A stretch of 64,000 nt of DNA, taken from Anthostomella pinea (taxonomy: Eukaryota > Ascomycota > Sordariomycetes > Xylariales > Xylariaceae). Shown here one piece after another: positions 1 to 9,870 of the stretch (its first letter is position 1; every line of letters starts with the position of its first letter). Both the position numbers and the translations under genes were made by a program. Where the stretch lies: positions 2,604,001 through 2,668,000 of the forward strand of contig CAUWAG010000010.1 in NCBI GenBank assembly GCA_963556695.1, given 5' to 3'. Under the pieces are notes generated by a model. The model was not told the origin of the DNA. It did no database searches and worked only from the letters and a program-made list of their open reading frames with translations.

Positions 1-443
1 CCCGCGAGCTTGCCAAGTGGGTTCTGCAGAGCGCCGCCGGCGAGGTTGCCGACGCCCTTCTGCAGCTCCTTGACGTCCTGTGATAAGTATAGGTAGTCAG
101 CACAAGTCCGTACGTACCCATTGTAAGTAGGACACGAGGCGAGTGGTGGAGGGTGGAACTTACCTCCTGGTCCGAAACGGGCATCTTGCCAATGGCATCC
201 TTCATCATGTACGAGGCCTTGTTCTCGCCCATGGTTTCTAGGGCTTTCTCCTCCATCTGACGCTTGAGCTGGGGTGGGATGCCGAAGCTGTTCATGTCAC
301 ATGGATGGTTAGCGGGCTGTATTGTTGGTGGAAACGCGAGCTGGAGTGGAGTGGAGTGGATGGATATGGTAGTGGGCGTACAGGTAGATGTAGCCGCCGA
401 GCAATGCCAGGACGGCGAGGGTGACGGCGAAGAAGGCTGCCAT
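1..443 (-). CDS. Small single-pass membrane protein, 3' part off the window (partial)
   Basis: I do not recognise a named family. Three exons fit: 443-382, 287-164 and 77 to beyond base 1. They are joined by GT..AG introns and stay in one frame (62 + 124 nt give exactly 62 codons before exon 3). The start ATG at 443 opens a hydrophobic stretch of about 19 residues (MAAFFAVTLAVLALLGGY), a signal anchor or signal peptide. A charged soluble part follows (FGIPPQLKRQMEEKALETMG, then a KMPVSDQEDVKELQKG segment) with a Gly/Ala-rich tail. Short proteins with an N-terminal membrane segment and an Lys/Glu-rich helical body are common, uncharacterised conserved proteins in filamentous ascomycetes; that is recollection, not a search. 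The TGGAT-rich DNA just upstream is low complexity. The C-terminus is missing because the window begins inside exon 3. Confidence 0.7.
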
Positions 444-759
444 TTTGGATGCTGGATGGATGTTGGATGTTGGATGTGGATGTTGTCTGTCTCTTGAAAT
501 TGCTGCTGCTGCTTTGGATGCTTGGGTTTGGTAGGGACTTGGAGGACGAGGGGGGTTTGTTGATGATAATTCTTGGGAGCGTCTGGTGGATGGATGTCTT
601 ATGCCTTGGTTAGGTAATCGCAGTCGAGTCAAGAACTGCCAAGTTGACCAAGTTTTGGGTTCAGCATTGCGTGGCATTTATGGTTGAACGTGCCAGACTA
701 GGAACTTGGAAGGCGCCGGGCTTTTGCATTGCCCCGCCGACGTCATCCATCATAACGGG
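444..759. other. Upstream region of the first gene
   Basis: This stretch has short TGGATG and CTG runs just upstream of the minus-strand start at 443 and is otherwise featureless. An open frame across 309-677 on the minus strand is the first exon read through its intron and its 5' region, not a separate gene. Confidence 0.5.
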
Positions 760-1241
760 TATATAGTTACCTCTGAAAAAGGCAGAGCCCTTTTTTCGGA
801 GAAAAGACACCTTTATAAGGCGTTTAGCAAGTCTTTTTGCGGTGCATTTAAAAACGTTATATAGCTTAAATATCCTTTAACTTAACATTAATAATATGAA
901 TAATTTAAACGCGTTTAATAAAAAAAGAGGCTTACGTATTTTTATTTAAAAATATTATATATTGTGAGGATTGTGGTGGCAGTATGGTGGCAGTCAGGGA
1001 GGCTGCCAGCTGACAAGGGGTCAGGCAAGCACCTTGGCAGAATAAAGGGATGGAAGCACCAGGAAAGGTGGCTTTCATTGGTGATAGACAAGGGATCTTT
1101 GGCTGGAGGATCAATGGATGGTACATCTTTGTATTTTGGTGTGTATTTAGTACTAGATTGGTCCCCCAGACCCATGGATAAAACGCAACGCACTAGACCG
1201 ATCATCACCCCCATGTTCTGACTCTGATGATCTGATATATA

Positions 1242-1442
1242 TGTTGGATTCATGCGATTCCACATTCAAACCATTCATACCAAACCCACATGTATGATTA
1301 GATAAGAGATTAGATACCGGATTGTGAGGTCACTTAGCCAGACCTGCGAGTCCAGCTAGACCTCCAATCCAACCATCAGCAACATCATGACCTTAACCCA
1401 ATACTCGAGTATTATGATTGATCGTTCAAGCCTGTTCCAACA
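1242..1442 (+). mobile_element. Solo LTR, family 1, copy 1 (201 bp)
   Basis: It begins TGTTGGATTCATGCG and ends CTGTTCCAACA, so it has TG..CA ends with a 7-bp terminal inverted repeat TGTTGGA/TCCAACA. It is clearly similar along its whole length to the copies at 2120-2323 and 2772-2973. Five-base flanks are atata and ataat, so its duplication is degraded, as expected in RIPed surroundings. It has no coding capacity. Confidence 0.8.
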
Positions 1443-1735
1443 ATAATTGATAATTATTTATTTATACAACTCCTAATAATCATATCAACTTTTTATTAAT
1501 ATGTATCGAGTTATTAAACTTAAAAAAATAAAAACTTAAGTTCCAAAAATTCGTAGGGGTTTTTTTTGCGTATCCCTCGCTTGTTTAAAATAATATAAAA
1601 AAAATTGGTTTTATTATTTGAATATTTTATCGAAATAAACGTCTAAATATTGTTTAATATAAAAAGATTTCGCAAAAGTTTTTATTTGTTAAAACTTTTA
1701 TTAAAATTTACAGCTATAGAACTAATCTATATTAC

Positions 1736-1958
1736 TGTCACGGCGAGCGTACTGAGGAGCTGGGACATGGCCGGCAGCAAGCAGCTATTACTCTATTAAC
1801 GAGAATATCAAGACTAGAGAGGAAAGGAAGAGAGAGAGAGAGATAGGTACAGTGGGAGGTTGCCCCTTTAAGGGGATCCTCTGGTCAGATCCTTCCCCTA
1901 TTGGGAGGTATCCACTTATCATGTGGGAAGGTCTGTGCAGGCCGCCACAGCCGTCACA
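1736..1958 (-). mobile_element. Solo LTR, family 2, copy A (223 bp), in the AT-rich block
   Basis: This GC-normal segment is the reverse complement of 8913-9124, with scattered differences. Ends are TGTCACGGC..GCCGTCACA. It is flanked by a perfect 5-bp duplication, attac at 1731-1735 and 1959-1963. A GA-dinucleotide run lies inside. TG..CA ends, short inverted termini and a 5-bp duplication point to a solo LTR or a very small non-autonomous LTR element rather than a MITE. Confidence 0.85.
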
Positions 1959-2119
1959 ATTACGAATTAAGATTTTATTATTTTAAAAGCTATTAAGAAA
2001 TATTAACTTATTATTCCAACGGTTCGAGCTGTTATTTCATTGTATTTAATATTTCTTTTATTAATCATAACCTCGAATATAAATCCTTGTTTTAAATTTA
2101 TTCAGCATTTTAATTAATA

Positions 2120-2323
2120 TGTTGGATCCATGCGATTCCAGACTGCAAACCATCTATACCAGGACCCACATGTATGATTAGATAAGATAAGATAGTGGAT
2201 TGAGAGGGCACTTGGCCAGACCTTCGAGTCCAGCTAGATTCCTCTCAATCCAACCATCAGCAACATCATGACCTTGACCCCATACTCGAGTATTATGATT
2301 GATCGTTCAAGCCTGTTCCAACA
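2120..2323 (+). mobile_element. Solo LTR, family 1, copy 2 (204 bp)
   Basis: Same family as 1242-1442, with ends TGTTGGATCC..TTCCAACA. It is flanked by a perfect 5-bp target-site duplication, taata at 2115-2119 and 2324-2328. It lies within AT-rich DNA but is not itself AT-enriched, so it either arrived after the surrounding RIP or is too short to be a RIP target. Confidence 0.88.
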
Positions 2324-2771
2324 TAATACCTTTTTTTAAAATATACTTTTCAAACTTTAAAACCCCCTTTTATTACGTTTAACGTTACTAAAAAAAACTT
2401 TGTTCTATGAAAATATAACTAATCTAAACCAAATATTTATATAAAGCTATTAATTAGTAATAATAACGTTAATAATTTAAAAATCTCTTGATTTTTAATA
2501 ATATTGGCAAAATCATAATAATAATAAATAAAATTATTTGCAAAATAATTGTTAAATACTAACGATTATATTGTTTAAATTCTTGTTTTAACCCATCCAA
2601 TTAATTATAAGTATCTATTTTAACTTTAAAAAGATTGTAAGCATCCTTTATAAAGTCTACGATTAAGTAAAAACGGGTTAGATTAATTTTAATAACCTTA
2701 AAAAATTAAGGTAATATACCGGTATAATCTTTTAAGCCGGCATTAATAAATTAAAACTTATTATTATTAAT

Positions 2772-2973
2772 TGTAGGAACAGACTTGAACGATCAATCAT
2801 AATACTCGAGTATTGGGTGAAGGTCATGATGTTGCTGATGGTTGGATTGGGAAGTCTAGCTGGACCTGCAGGTCTGGCTAAGTGACCTCAAAATCCGGTA
2901 TCCAATCTCTTATCTAATCATACATGTGGGTTCTGTATAGATGGTTTGACTGTGGAATCACATGGATCCAACA
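2772..2973 (-). mobile_element. Solo LTR, family 1, copy 3, inverted (202 bp)
   Basis: This is the reverse complement of the family-1 copies at 1242 and 2120. It is flanked by a perfect 5-bp duplication, ttaat at 2767-2771 and 2974-2978. No coding sequence. Confidence 0.88.
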
Positions 2974-3257
2974 TTAATAGCTATAAATATTTTAGGTTTG
3001 TTATTAGAAATATAAACCGTAAACAAATATCAAAAACTTCCAGCTTAAGAAAATACTAAAACTTACTTAATAAGTAAAATTACTTAAATTTATATTTATT
3101 CAAAAAATTAAATACTTAATAGACGCAACTTTCATGAATACATATGAGTATTTTGTTTAAATTAAAATACGAGTTTTACATAAACAAAATAAAAAAATTA
3201 ATTTTAACAAGGTATATTTTTAATTTATTCATTTTTAACAAATTATTGTTAAGATGG

Positions 3258-3775
3258 TGTTACGAACCAACGAACAGTGCGGCCTGATAGCAGGCCAAGA
3301 GGAGACGATTAGAAACAGGTTGACCAGTAAGTGAGGTGCTGATCAGTGGAGAGATCGGAGCAACAGAACAACGGTACACAGATTACGTGACCAGCAGAAC
3401 CTGGGTTACGTGACTAAGAATTTGGATCACTGGATCACCGTGATGATCCAGTGAGCAGGATCACCTTGGATCACCGGTGATCCAGGGTGAGCCACCTAAT
3501 CAGTGAGGGAGAGATTGTATATATAAGGACAGACATTTCCCAACCAGATAGATAGACAGTCTCTACCTCAGTGATCAATGTAAGCATCTTAGCCAACCCT
3601 AAGGTGAGAGAAATCTCCTAACGACTCGACTACACAGTGAACCCAGTTCAGACCAAGCCCCAGCATCTGAGTGTCTTCTAGTTGACAGAAGCCTCTATCG
3701 TCTTTTGTATTGACTTACCTTAGAACATAAACCTTATAGAACCCTTTAGCCTTATAGCTTAGACGGCTCGTCACA
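3258..3775 (+). mobile_element. LTR-like island, 518 bp
   Basis: GC-normal island with TG..CA ends (TGTTACGAACC..GGCTCGTCACA), a TATA-like tgtatatataagg at about 3517-3530 and a tail rich in pyrimidine and TTATAG motifs. A cluster of GGATCAC repeats (3423-3485) sits where an LTR U3 promoter would be. The five-base flanks (gatgg, ggtag) do not match, so the borders are provisional. It resembles a solo LTR of a Gypsy-type element. No second copy lies in the window, so the call rests on structure only. Confidence 0.5.
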
Positions 3776-4734
3776 GGTAGGCGTGTAAAAAATGTATCGC
3801 GTTTGAAAAAAAAATCGCATTATATTATCTTTTAAACTTATATATAAACGGTATTTTAAAATAAAAATTTAAAAGCTTTTACTTATATTATCAATCCTAT
3901 AAAATAATTTATAACAGAAGACGTAACATTTTATAAAAAGTAAAATTAAAATCTCCATCTTACTTATAAATATTAGCCAAATTGATAAAACCATAAAATC
4001 TAAAAACTACGTTATTTTATTTTTATCGATTAAAACTTCCGGGTAATATTTAGAAAGTTCGCCGTTAAAAGCTAATATAATTACCTTGTTTAATTTATTA
4101 ATAGCAGTAAAGTATTTGTTACTTTTTATATTATTTTTAATAAAAATATCGGTCTGTTAGGTAACTATAATCTTGTAGATATCATACGATCTTTACTTTG
4201 TGTGATGTAAAAGGGTTTACGTCATTATTATAAAAAACATAAAACCCGATCGTATATTTGAATTTGTAATAATAACGTGGCTAATAAAGATATCATGAAA
4301 GAAAAAACAAACCGTTACAAAAAAAGCGTTTGGAGCGTAAGATTTTAGGATATTACTTTTATAAGGCTTTAAAAAACAAAAAAGGTATGGCATAATAACC
4401 CTTCGTTCTACTCTACTTATTCTTCTTTCCGTTTAAAACAAGGGGAAAAGAAAGTATAATAAAAAAGCTTGGTACAAATAAAGATATTATAATAAAATAT
4501 AAAGGCTTAATAAGTTTAACGATATATCAATATTGATTTATCATTTTATACGGTAAAAAAAAAACCTTGGTAAAATTAACTTAATGCATTTATATCATAT
4601 TTCTCGATTAAGTTTTTAAAAAATAAATTAAAAAACCTTTTAACTATTAAAATTTTTTCATCTGTTGTTAGAATAATTCTTTTAATACTATTAATACTTA
4701 GCTAATATTAAAGCGAGACGTTTATCGTGTTTTG

Positions 4735-4985
4735 TCGGATGTGGTGGCTCAGGGTGTGTGATAAAGGTGATCTGTGCGCAGGGATTCAGGGTGGTCCAAG
4801 CGTCCTGGGGAACGGTGGACTAGCGCCCGTTTGCCATACTGCTCAGCTGTTACGCTAGTCGGACGCGTGGGTACCGAATTTGCATACAAATTCGTCTACG
4901 CCAGGTAGATGCAGAACCTTTAGAAAAACCCACGACCGAATAAGAACGATAATCCGCACTGAAGTTTCACATATTTATTATATAT
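4735..4985. other. GC-normal island of unknown origin in AT-rich DNA
   Basis: About 250 bp of balanced composition flanked on both sides by RIP-like DNA. It contains a perfect small hairpin (GAATTTG, CATA, CAAATTC). I could not define ends, duplications or a relative in the window. It may be another short insertion that escaped RIP. Confidence 0.35.
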
Positions 4986-5289
4986 TAGCTCGGATATTAT
5001 ATAGTATTTCAACAGGTGTAATATTATAAATATATAACATTACCTAATAGCTTATTAAATCGTTTACAAAAAAGCTATAATTGTAGGTATATATATTATA
5101 TTTTCTATATCGAACGAACCTTAATAGGCAGTTAAACGATATTTCTTCCCTCGTCATGTCCGTATCCCTGTTAAAACGCCCCGATCAATGTGAGGAGATC
5201 TAAGAATACTTAGGGTTTCTTCGTGCTTGTAAGTAGCCCTGGTCGAGTGGGAATTTTGGGTATTTTATATTCATACTCACAGATTCTTC

Positions 5290-5530
5290 CCCGGGGGAAC
5301 GGCAGGGCAAGTAGTTACTATGTGTGTATCGGCCGGTGGTCCAATACCACGTACTGACGCGTAGCATCGTAAGCCTGCTCTTGGCGTAAAGAGAAATTTG
5401 GGCTGCTCATGGTCGTAGTGTAGCTTACTAAGTTGTTGAAAAGAGAGTATCTAGAGGGCGACTAGCAGATAGGCAGCTAAGGGAGACTCGTTAACCGTGT
5501 TCCGCGCAAGGCAATATTAGATAAGTTAAA
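5290..5530 (-). repeat. Diverged repeat, partner of 10490-10690
   Basis: Read side by side, this segment and 10490-10690 share an ordered series of motifs: GCATCGT, GTGTAGCTTACTAAG versus GTATAGCTCACCAAG, and AGACTCGTTAACCG versus AGACTCGTTAGCCG. I judge roughly two-thirds identity by eye. On the minus strand both read an NES-L--YLLVA peptide before a stop. It is probably a relic of a repeated gene or transposon. The function is unknown. Confidence 0.5.
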
Positions 5531-5902
5531 GCATACGTCGGATACTTTTTGTGTATACCTTGCACGTTGCGGGTCCTCCTGGTTTCAAGCAGTATTTAAG
5601 TCAGTCAAGGTTTTATTAGGATTGTTATATAAGCATGAGCTACCGCAAAATGTACGCTACAGCAGAATGTAATCAAAACACCAAGGGGATTGCATCGGAC
5701 GTTGTCACAAGCATATCATATCAAAACGTGTTCCGAATCGCGTGATCCAGCCAGCGTGATGTATTGTGGAAAAATGTCCTTCACATGCACTGTGTTGAAC
5801 CCTCCCCGTGTTTTCTCGTCGCCTGTTAATATATTCTCAAGTACGATTCAATTTCTCTCCTCTGTAGCCCAGCGCTGCGCCACTTTCAACCCCATAAGTT
5901 GC

Positions 5903-6276
5903 TCAGCAGACTCCGTCATTGGGGTCGATCTTTGGTTCTGCTCGCTTCCGTGACTGCAAGCGCTTCTCTCGGTCCCAAAGTAATGGTTGCAATCCGCAGC
6001 GCTAAGACTGACGTCGTTGCCATTCCTGTTCGTGAGCGTGACCTCCATCCTCTTGCAACTGCTGCTAGCTGAATAACAATGGGTGACGGCCTGGTGGAAG
6101 GTGAAGGTCCCGGGCTTGTCAGAGTTGCAGAAGTTGTTGATCGAACTATCGACATCCAGGGGCCCTAGGTCGGAGAACGTGGGCCCATGGCTGTAGCAGC
6201 CAAGGGCGTTGACTTGAACGAGTCCACCTGAGGAAGCCAGGGCAGCGATGAGGGAAAGGACGTTCGAGTTGACCAT
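5903..6276 (-). pseudogene. Small secreted cysteine-rich protein, Y3-like glycan-binding fold suspected; frame break near 3' end
   Basis: The ATG at 6276 opens a clear signal peptide (about residues 1-24, ending VQVNA), then a mature domain starting LGCYSHG. Six cysteines and an LSAADCNHYFG..ACSHG segment follow. This order (CY near the start, a DC motif, a C-x-HG motif, then a DPN motif with a terminal Cys) is what I recall of the Y3-type glycan-binding domain found in many small secreted fungal proteins. In the continuous frame the protein runs on to 5848 with an unrelated tail. The expected DPN..C ending lies in another frame and stops at 5903-5905. A single-base loss near the HG codons (about 5945-5955) would explain this, so it is either a frameshifted pseudogene or an assembly error. 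No intron consensus resolves it. It is a candidate effector or lectin by type only. Confidence 0.6.
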
Positions 6277-7002
6277 TTTCGAAGATGAGGAGAGGGTGTG
6301 CCTGAAGTGGGAAAGTGCGGACTTGGCGGAGTCTTGATAGTTCTAGACTGTTGGATCTTGCGAGTGTGGGATGGTGGGAGAAGAGCTGATGGGAATAGAA
6401 AACGAAACTACCTGCCAAACGAGACCTGTTGCCCTTTTATATAACACCTCGGGGTTTGGTATGCTGCTCAATCAAGAATCTCAACGCAGCCCCGGAGACT
6501 GACATTGTCGAGTCGCAATTTTACGGCCAGCCTTGACCCTACGCAATAGTAGTCGGCTCTTCCGCGATCAATCTGGAAAAGCAATTCCATTGGCGCTCTT
6601 TATTCGGCATTTTCAGCTGGCCATCAGCCGGTTTGATTTCATGCAGATGACTACCGTCAGCACATCAGCGACTGGCTCCTCCATGTGAACAAGCCTGACA
6701 TGACAGCCTTGACACCGAGTACACGAGTTACATCGCATATAGTAGCTCGCCCAGATTAGGAACACGATGTCGCCGACCTCTCGTATGGACGTCGTGGTGG
6801 ATCCGCTGCATAGCCTCCTCACCGGCAAACTGGATCCGTTGCTCACCCCAAGACCAACATCCATTGGGAACTTACCTTCACCTTTGACACTGCGCCTCTA
6901 TATGTTGCGTCAAGAGCAGAATTGAGTTTCTGTTCCACTGAACGACACAGTGTTCTCGTTCCATATGCAACTCTAGGAGGGACCAGGACACCCTGTGGTT
7001 TA
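6277..7002. other. Intergenic; promoter side of the secreted-protein gene and left flank of pogo element 1
   Basis: A TATA-like run (tttatataacac, about 6436-6447) lies upstream of the minus-strand start at 6276. No other gene is supported. The right limit is the TA target at 7001-7002 of pogo element 1. Confidence 0.4.
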
Positions 7003-8043
7003 CCATCCGACCCCCCGAACCGGCACACCCCACTACCGGCACAGCCAAAACCCACAACCACCACCAAAAGTCCCCTTACTCACTTACACGAATTACAGCC
7101 CCTTTTGAGGGTATCTAGACATTCTTTAAACGATTAGATAGCCCTTTTCTTGGTGTTGAGCGGAATGTAGATTATGTAAATGCTGGGCCATCGGCATCGG
7201 CATTTAGCGGCCTCCGTGCCCCGCCCTTAAATATAAATTTGCTGTAGAATTCGCTCTGTGAGCCCCTGTCCCTCATGCACCACAGCATCCTGAAGCTAGC
7301 TATGATGCCTCCGCCCATGTATACAGAGGATAATGTGGTGGATGCCTACCTAGACGTCACAGATAATGGCACGTCCGTGAGAAAATCCAGCCAAAAATAC
7401 GGCGTCCCGGCCAGCACACTGTCAGCACGCATAAGGGGGAGAGGGACTAAAACGGAGGCTCACACCACTGAGCAGAGAATTTATCCCAAGCAAGAAAGAA
7501 AGGTAACAGCCTGGATATTGCGCCAGGAGACTTTGGGGCTTGCCCCTTCTCATTCAGTTGTCAAGGAAATTGTGGTAGAATTCCTAAAAAGAAAGGGGGA
7601 TTCCGCACCACTTAGGAACCACTATATGGACAGCTTTAAACGACGCAACCCTACCATTCAGACTAAAATTGGCAAGCGAATAGAATCTGCTCGGTTTAAG
7701 GGGTTTACCCCTAAGTCTGTGAATTGGTTCTTTAATATCTTGGAGGACTACGGCTGGGTGAAGCCAGAAAATACGTACAATGTCAATAAGGGCGGCATCA
7801 TGTCAGGTTTTGGTAACTCCTTTGATCCCCTTATCCTCACAGTTAACTAACTACCCTTATAGGCATTGATTTCCTAGTTCTGGGAAGTTCTAAGACAAGG
7901 AACACTTTCTTAAAGAGCCTCCAGAGTCGCTCATGGACATCTTTTATCGAAACCATTTAAACTACCGGTAAAGTACTCAAACCAGGCTTGATTTTTAAGG
8001 GAAAAGATCTCTAAGTGTAGTGGTTCCTTGAGGAATTCTAGAA

Positions 8044-8268
8044 TTGTTTGTTTGTTTGTTTGTTTGTTTGTTTTGTATTTAACGTGGGGGGTAGCTCCTC
8101 AGTAGTGCAGACCATGCCTCCCAGAGCCTCTGCATCGCAGGGTTGTGGAGGTCTCAAGAAAATAAGTACAGTCATTCCCGCTCACGGGCCCATCCCCGTT
8201 GTTGCGGCGGTATGACCTTGGGGTCATCCATCTGGTCCTTCAAGAACAGCTATCTATCGGAGACAGAT
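8044..8268 (-). mobile_element. Truncated retroposon (LINE or SINE 3' end) with GTTT/AAAC tail
   Basis: A 225-bp insertion within the transposase gene is flanked by a perfect 14-bp duplication GAGGAATTCTAGAA (8030-8043 and 8269-8282). In minus orientation it ends in a CAAA repeat tail. Its last ~110 bp match the 3' end of the SINE at 31231-31800 at about 93% over 86 bases, while its 5' half does not. A long variable duplication and a simple-repeat tail mean target-primed reverse transcription. It lacks a tRNA-like head, so it could be a 5'-truncated LINE whose tail the SINE shares, or a different SINE. Confidence 0.88.
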
Positions 8269-8912
8269 GAGGAATTCTAGAAGATAGCCTACTGGTACCA
8301 TATAACGTCAGAAAACGGCTGGACCAGTAACGATATCGCCTGCCAGTGGCTTTAGCACGTTTTCATACCACAAGTGGATGAAATTCGTGGCCAGGAACAG
8401 TGGGAACCACTCCTTTTAATCCTAGATAGCCATGGTAGCCATACCTCCGTACGTGCACCAATTTTTTCTATTTTATTTACTGGTTATTTGATTTATTCCG
8501 ATTTAAACAGCAATTGACTATAGAAAAGGACGAATTTATGATGCAGTGTTATTTTGCCAACATCTTGCTGTGCTTTTTCCCAGCACACACCAGCCACAGA
8601 ATGCAACCACTGGATAACGGCCCCTATAACGCCCTCAAGTCCTACTACCAGAGATTCCTTACCCAGTTAAATTCTCTGACTAATTCCTCCCTTGTTAACA
8701 AGATCAACTTTATCCGCTGTTACAGCAAGGCAAGGGACATAGCGTTTACGCCAAAAAACATCCGCTCGGGCTTCCGAGTAACGGGGTGCTACCTAATTAG
8801 CCGCAAAAAGTGTCTAAATCATCCAGAAATCCAAGAAAACAAGCGGAAGATCCCCAAGCCGGAAGAACAGGAAGACTCAGAGCCGGAGGACCAACAGACC
8901 CCTACCACGAGC

Positions 8913-9124
8913 TGTGACGGCCTGCACAGACCTTCCCACATGACAAGCCGATACTTCCCAATAAGGGAAGGATCTGACCAGAGGATCCCCTTAAAGGGGC
9001 AACCTCCCGCTGTACCTATCTCTCTCTCTCTTCCTTTCCTCTCTAGTCTTGATATTCTCGTCAATAGAGTAATAGCTGCTTGCTGCAGGCCATGTCCCAG
9101 CTCCCCAGTATGCTCGCCGTAACA
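8913..9124 (+). mobile_element. Solo LTR, family 2, copy B (212 bp), inside the transposase gene
   Basis: TGTGACGGC..GCCGTAACA ends are flanked by a perfect 5-bp duplication, cgagc at 8908-8912 and 9125-9129. It is the reverse complement of 1736-1958. Removing insert and one duplication restores co-linearity with the sister transposase at about 17530, where the target sequence acgagcc is uninterrupted. It contains a TC-rich run. Confidence 0.9.
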
Positions 9125-9671
9125 CGAGCCGGCAAATCTGGGATTTCGGGAAGAACCGTTCCCCAGCCACTCGGCTGAAGTTCCGGAAAATCTCCCATAC
9201 CTTTAAGAACCAGGAGACAGAGCTAGCCATAAAAGACCAGAAGATCAGGGCCTTGGAGGCTGAACTGGAGCGGCTACAGCCCCAAAAGAGAAAGAAGATA
9301 CCAAATCCTAACAAAAAGTTCATAATAATGGTAGAAATACTAGCCCAGAGTGGTGATCCGTTAGTTCCGGTTGCTGTAGAGTCTTCTTCTTCTTCTTCAG
9401 AGTTGGAGGTTGTTGAAGACGAGGGTGAGGAGGACGAGGAGGTTACGGACGCTGAGGAGGCTGTAGAAGCCCCTGTTGCAGAAGCCAAGATGACTAGATC
9501 CGGGCGGTCAATCCGGGCGCCGCCTAGATACGTCGATTGAGCAGACAAAACACCACAGAATGATAATTTTGCTGATTTTTTGACCCTATACAGCCTCAAA
9601 TGAGTGTAAGTGAATAGGGGGGTCTTTTGGTGGTGGTGGCGGGGTTTAGCTGCGCCGGTAGTGAGGGTGTG

Positions 9672-9870
9672 GATCCAGCTGGTTCCAGCTGTTAGGTGTA
9701 TTGTCGGTTGGGCCGGATTGTTGCCCAAGGGACAAGGTACCGTTTGTACTGTATCTAGTACTTAAGTGACCTTTCGATGGGACACGCTCCCATCCTTCTA
9801 GACAGCAAGCAGAACATCCAGAATACTAGTCATCGTAACATGGTATCTGGGCCCCTGCCAGAAGGCACAG
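9672..9870. mobile_element. ~199-bp insertion in the right inverted repeat of element 1
   Basis: The left inverted repeat of element 1 is continuous, but the right one breaks after gtagtgagggtgtg and resumes at gggtgtgccggttcgg. The 7-bp gggtgtg is present on both sides (9665-9671, 9871-9877), consistent with a target duplication of 7 or 8 bp. The insert shows no clear inverted ends or frame. Exact borders are uncertain by one or two bases. The class is unknown; a 7-8 bp duplication would suit a hAT-type MITE. Confidence 0.6.

Larger units (their letters stand above)
760..5650. repeat. AT-rich, RIP-like decayed repeat block
   Basis: Most of this block is very AT-rich (long runs of taa, tta, aaa), with no open frame above about 110 codons and dense stops in all frames. 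That is what heavy C-to-T mutation of old transposons by RIP looks like in Pezizomycotina. GC-normal islands stand out inside it at about 960-1442, 1736-1958, 2120-2323, 2772-2973, 3258-3775 and 4735-4985, plus a milder region from 5150 onward. Several islands are discrete LTR-type insertions with target-site duplications, listed separately. No gene is supported here. The identity of the original RIPed element cannot be read from the sequence. Confidence 0.8.
7305..9540 (+). pseudogene. Pogo-type transposase, element 1 (DDE_1/CENP-B-like), disrupted
   Basis: This encoded a cut-and-paste transposase. A helix-turn-helix (psq/CENP-B type) lies near the start: TEDNVVDAYLDVTDNGTSVR..KYGVPASTLSARI. 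The first catalytic motif is YNVNKGGIM, with Asn where the catalytic Asp should be; element 2 has Asp there. An intron-like gap follows at about 7815-7862. The second motif is LDSHGSH (about 8424-8442) and the third QPLDNGPYN (about 8609). The coiled-coil and acidic C-terminal part ends RSGRSIRAPPRYVD at 9540. Breaks: in-frame stops after ETI (about 7970) and at EEF (about 8040), a retroposon at 8044-8268 and a solo LTR at 8913-9124. The start was chosen by alignment with the sister gene at 14333. It cannot be functional. Confidence 0.85.

Noticed and set aside
1242..2973. Family-1 elements as the LTRs of the Copia element at 33986-40496
   Set aside because: Both are about 202 bp with TG..CA ends, but their sequences do not align beyond the termini.
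8044..8072. The GTTT run as a simple microsatellite
   Set aside because: It is the tail of a retroposon bounded by a 14-bp duplication, and the same tail occurs at the end of the SINE at 31231-31800.
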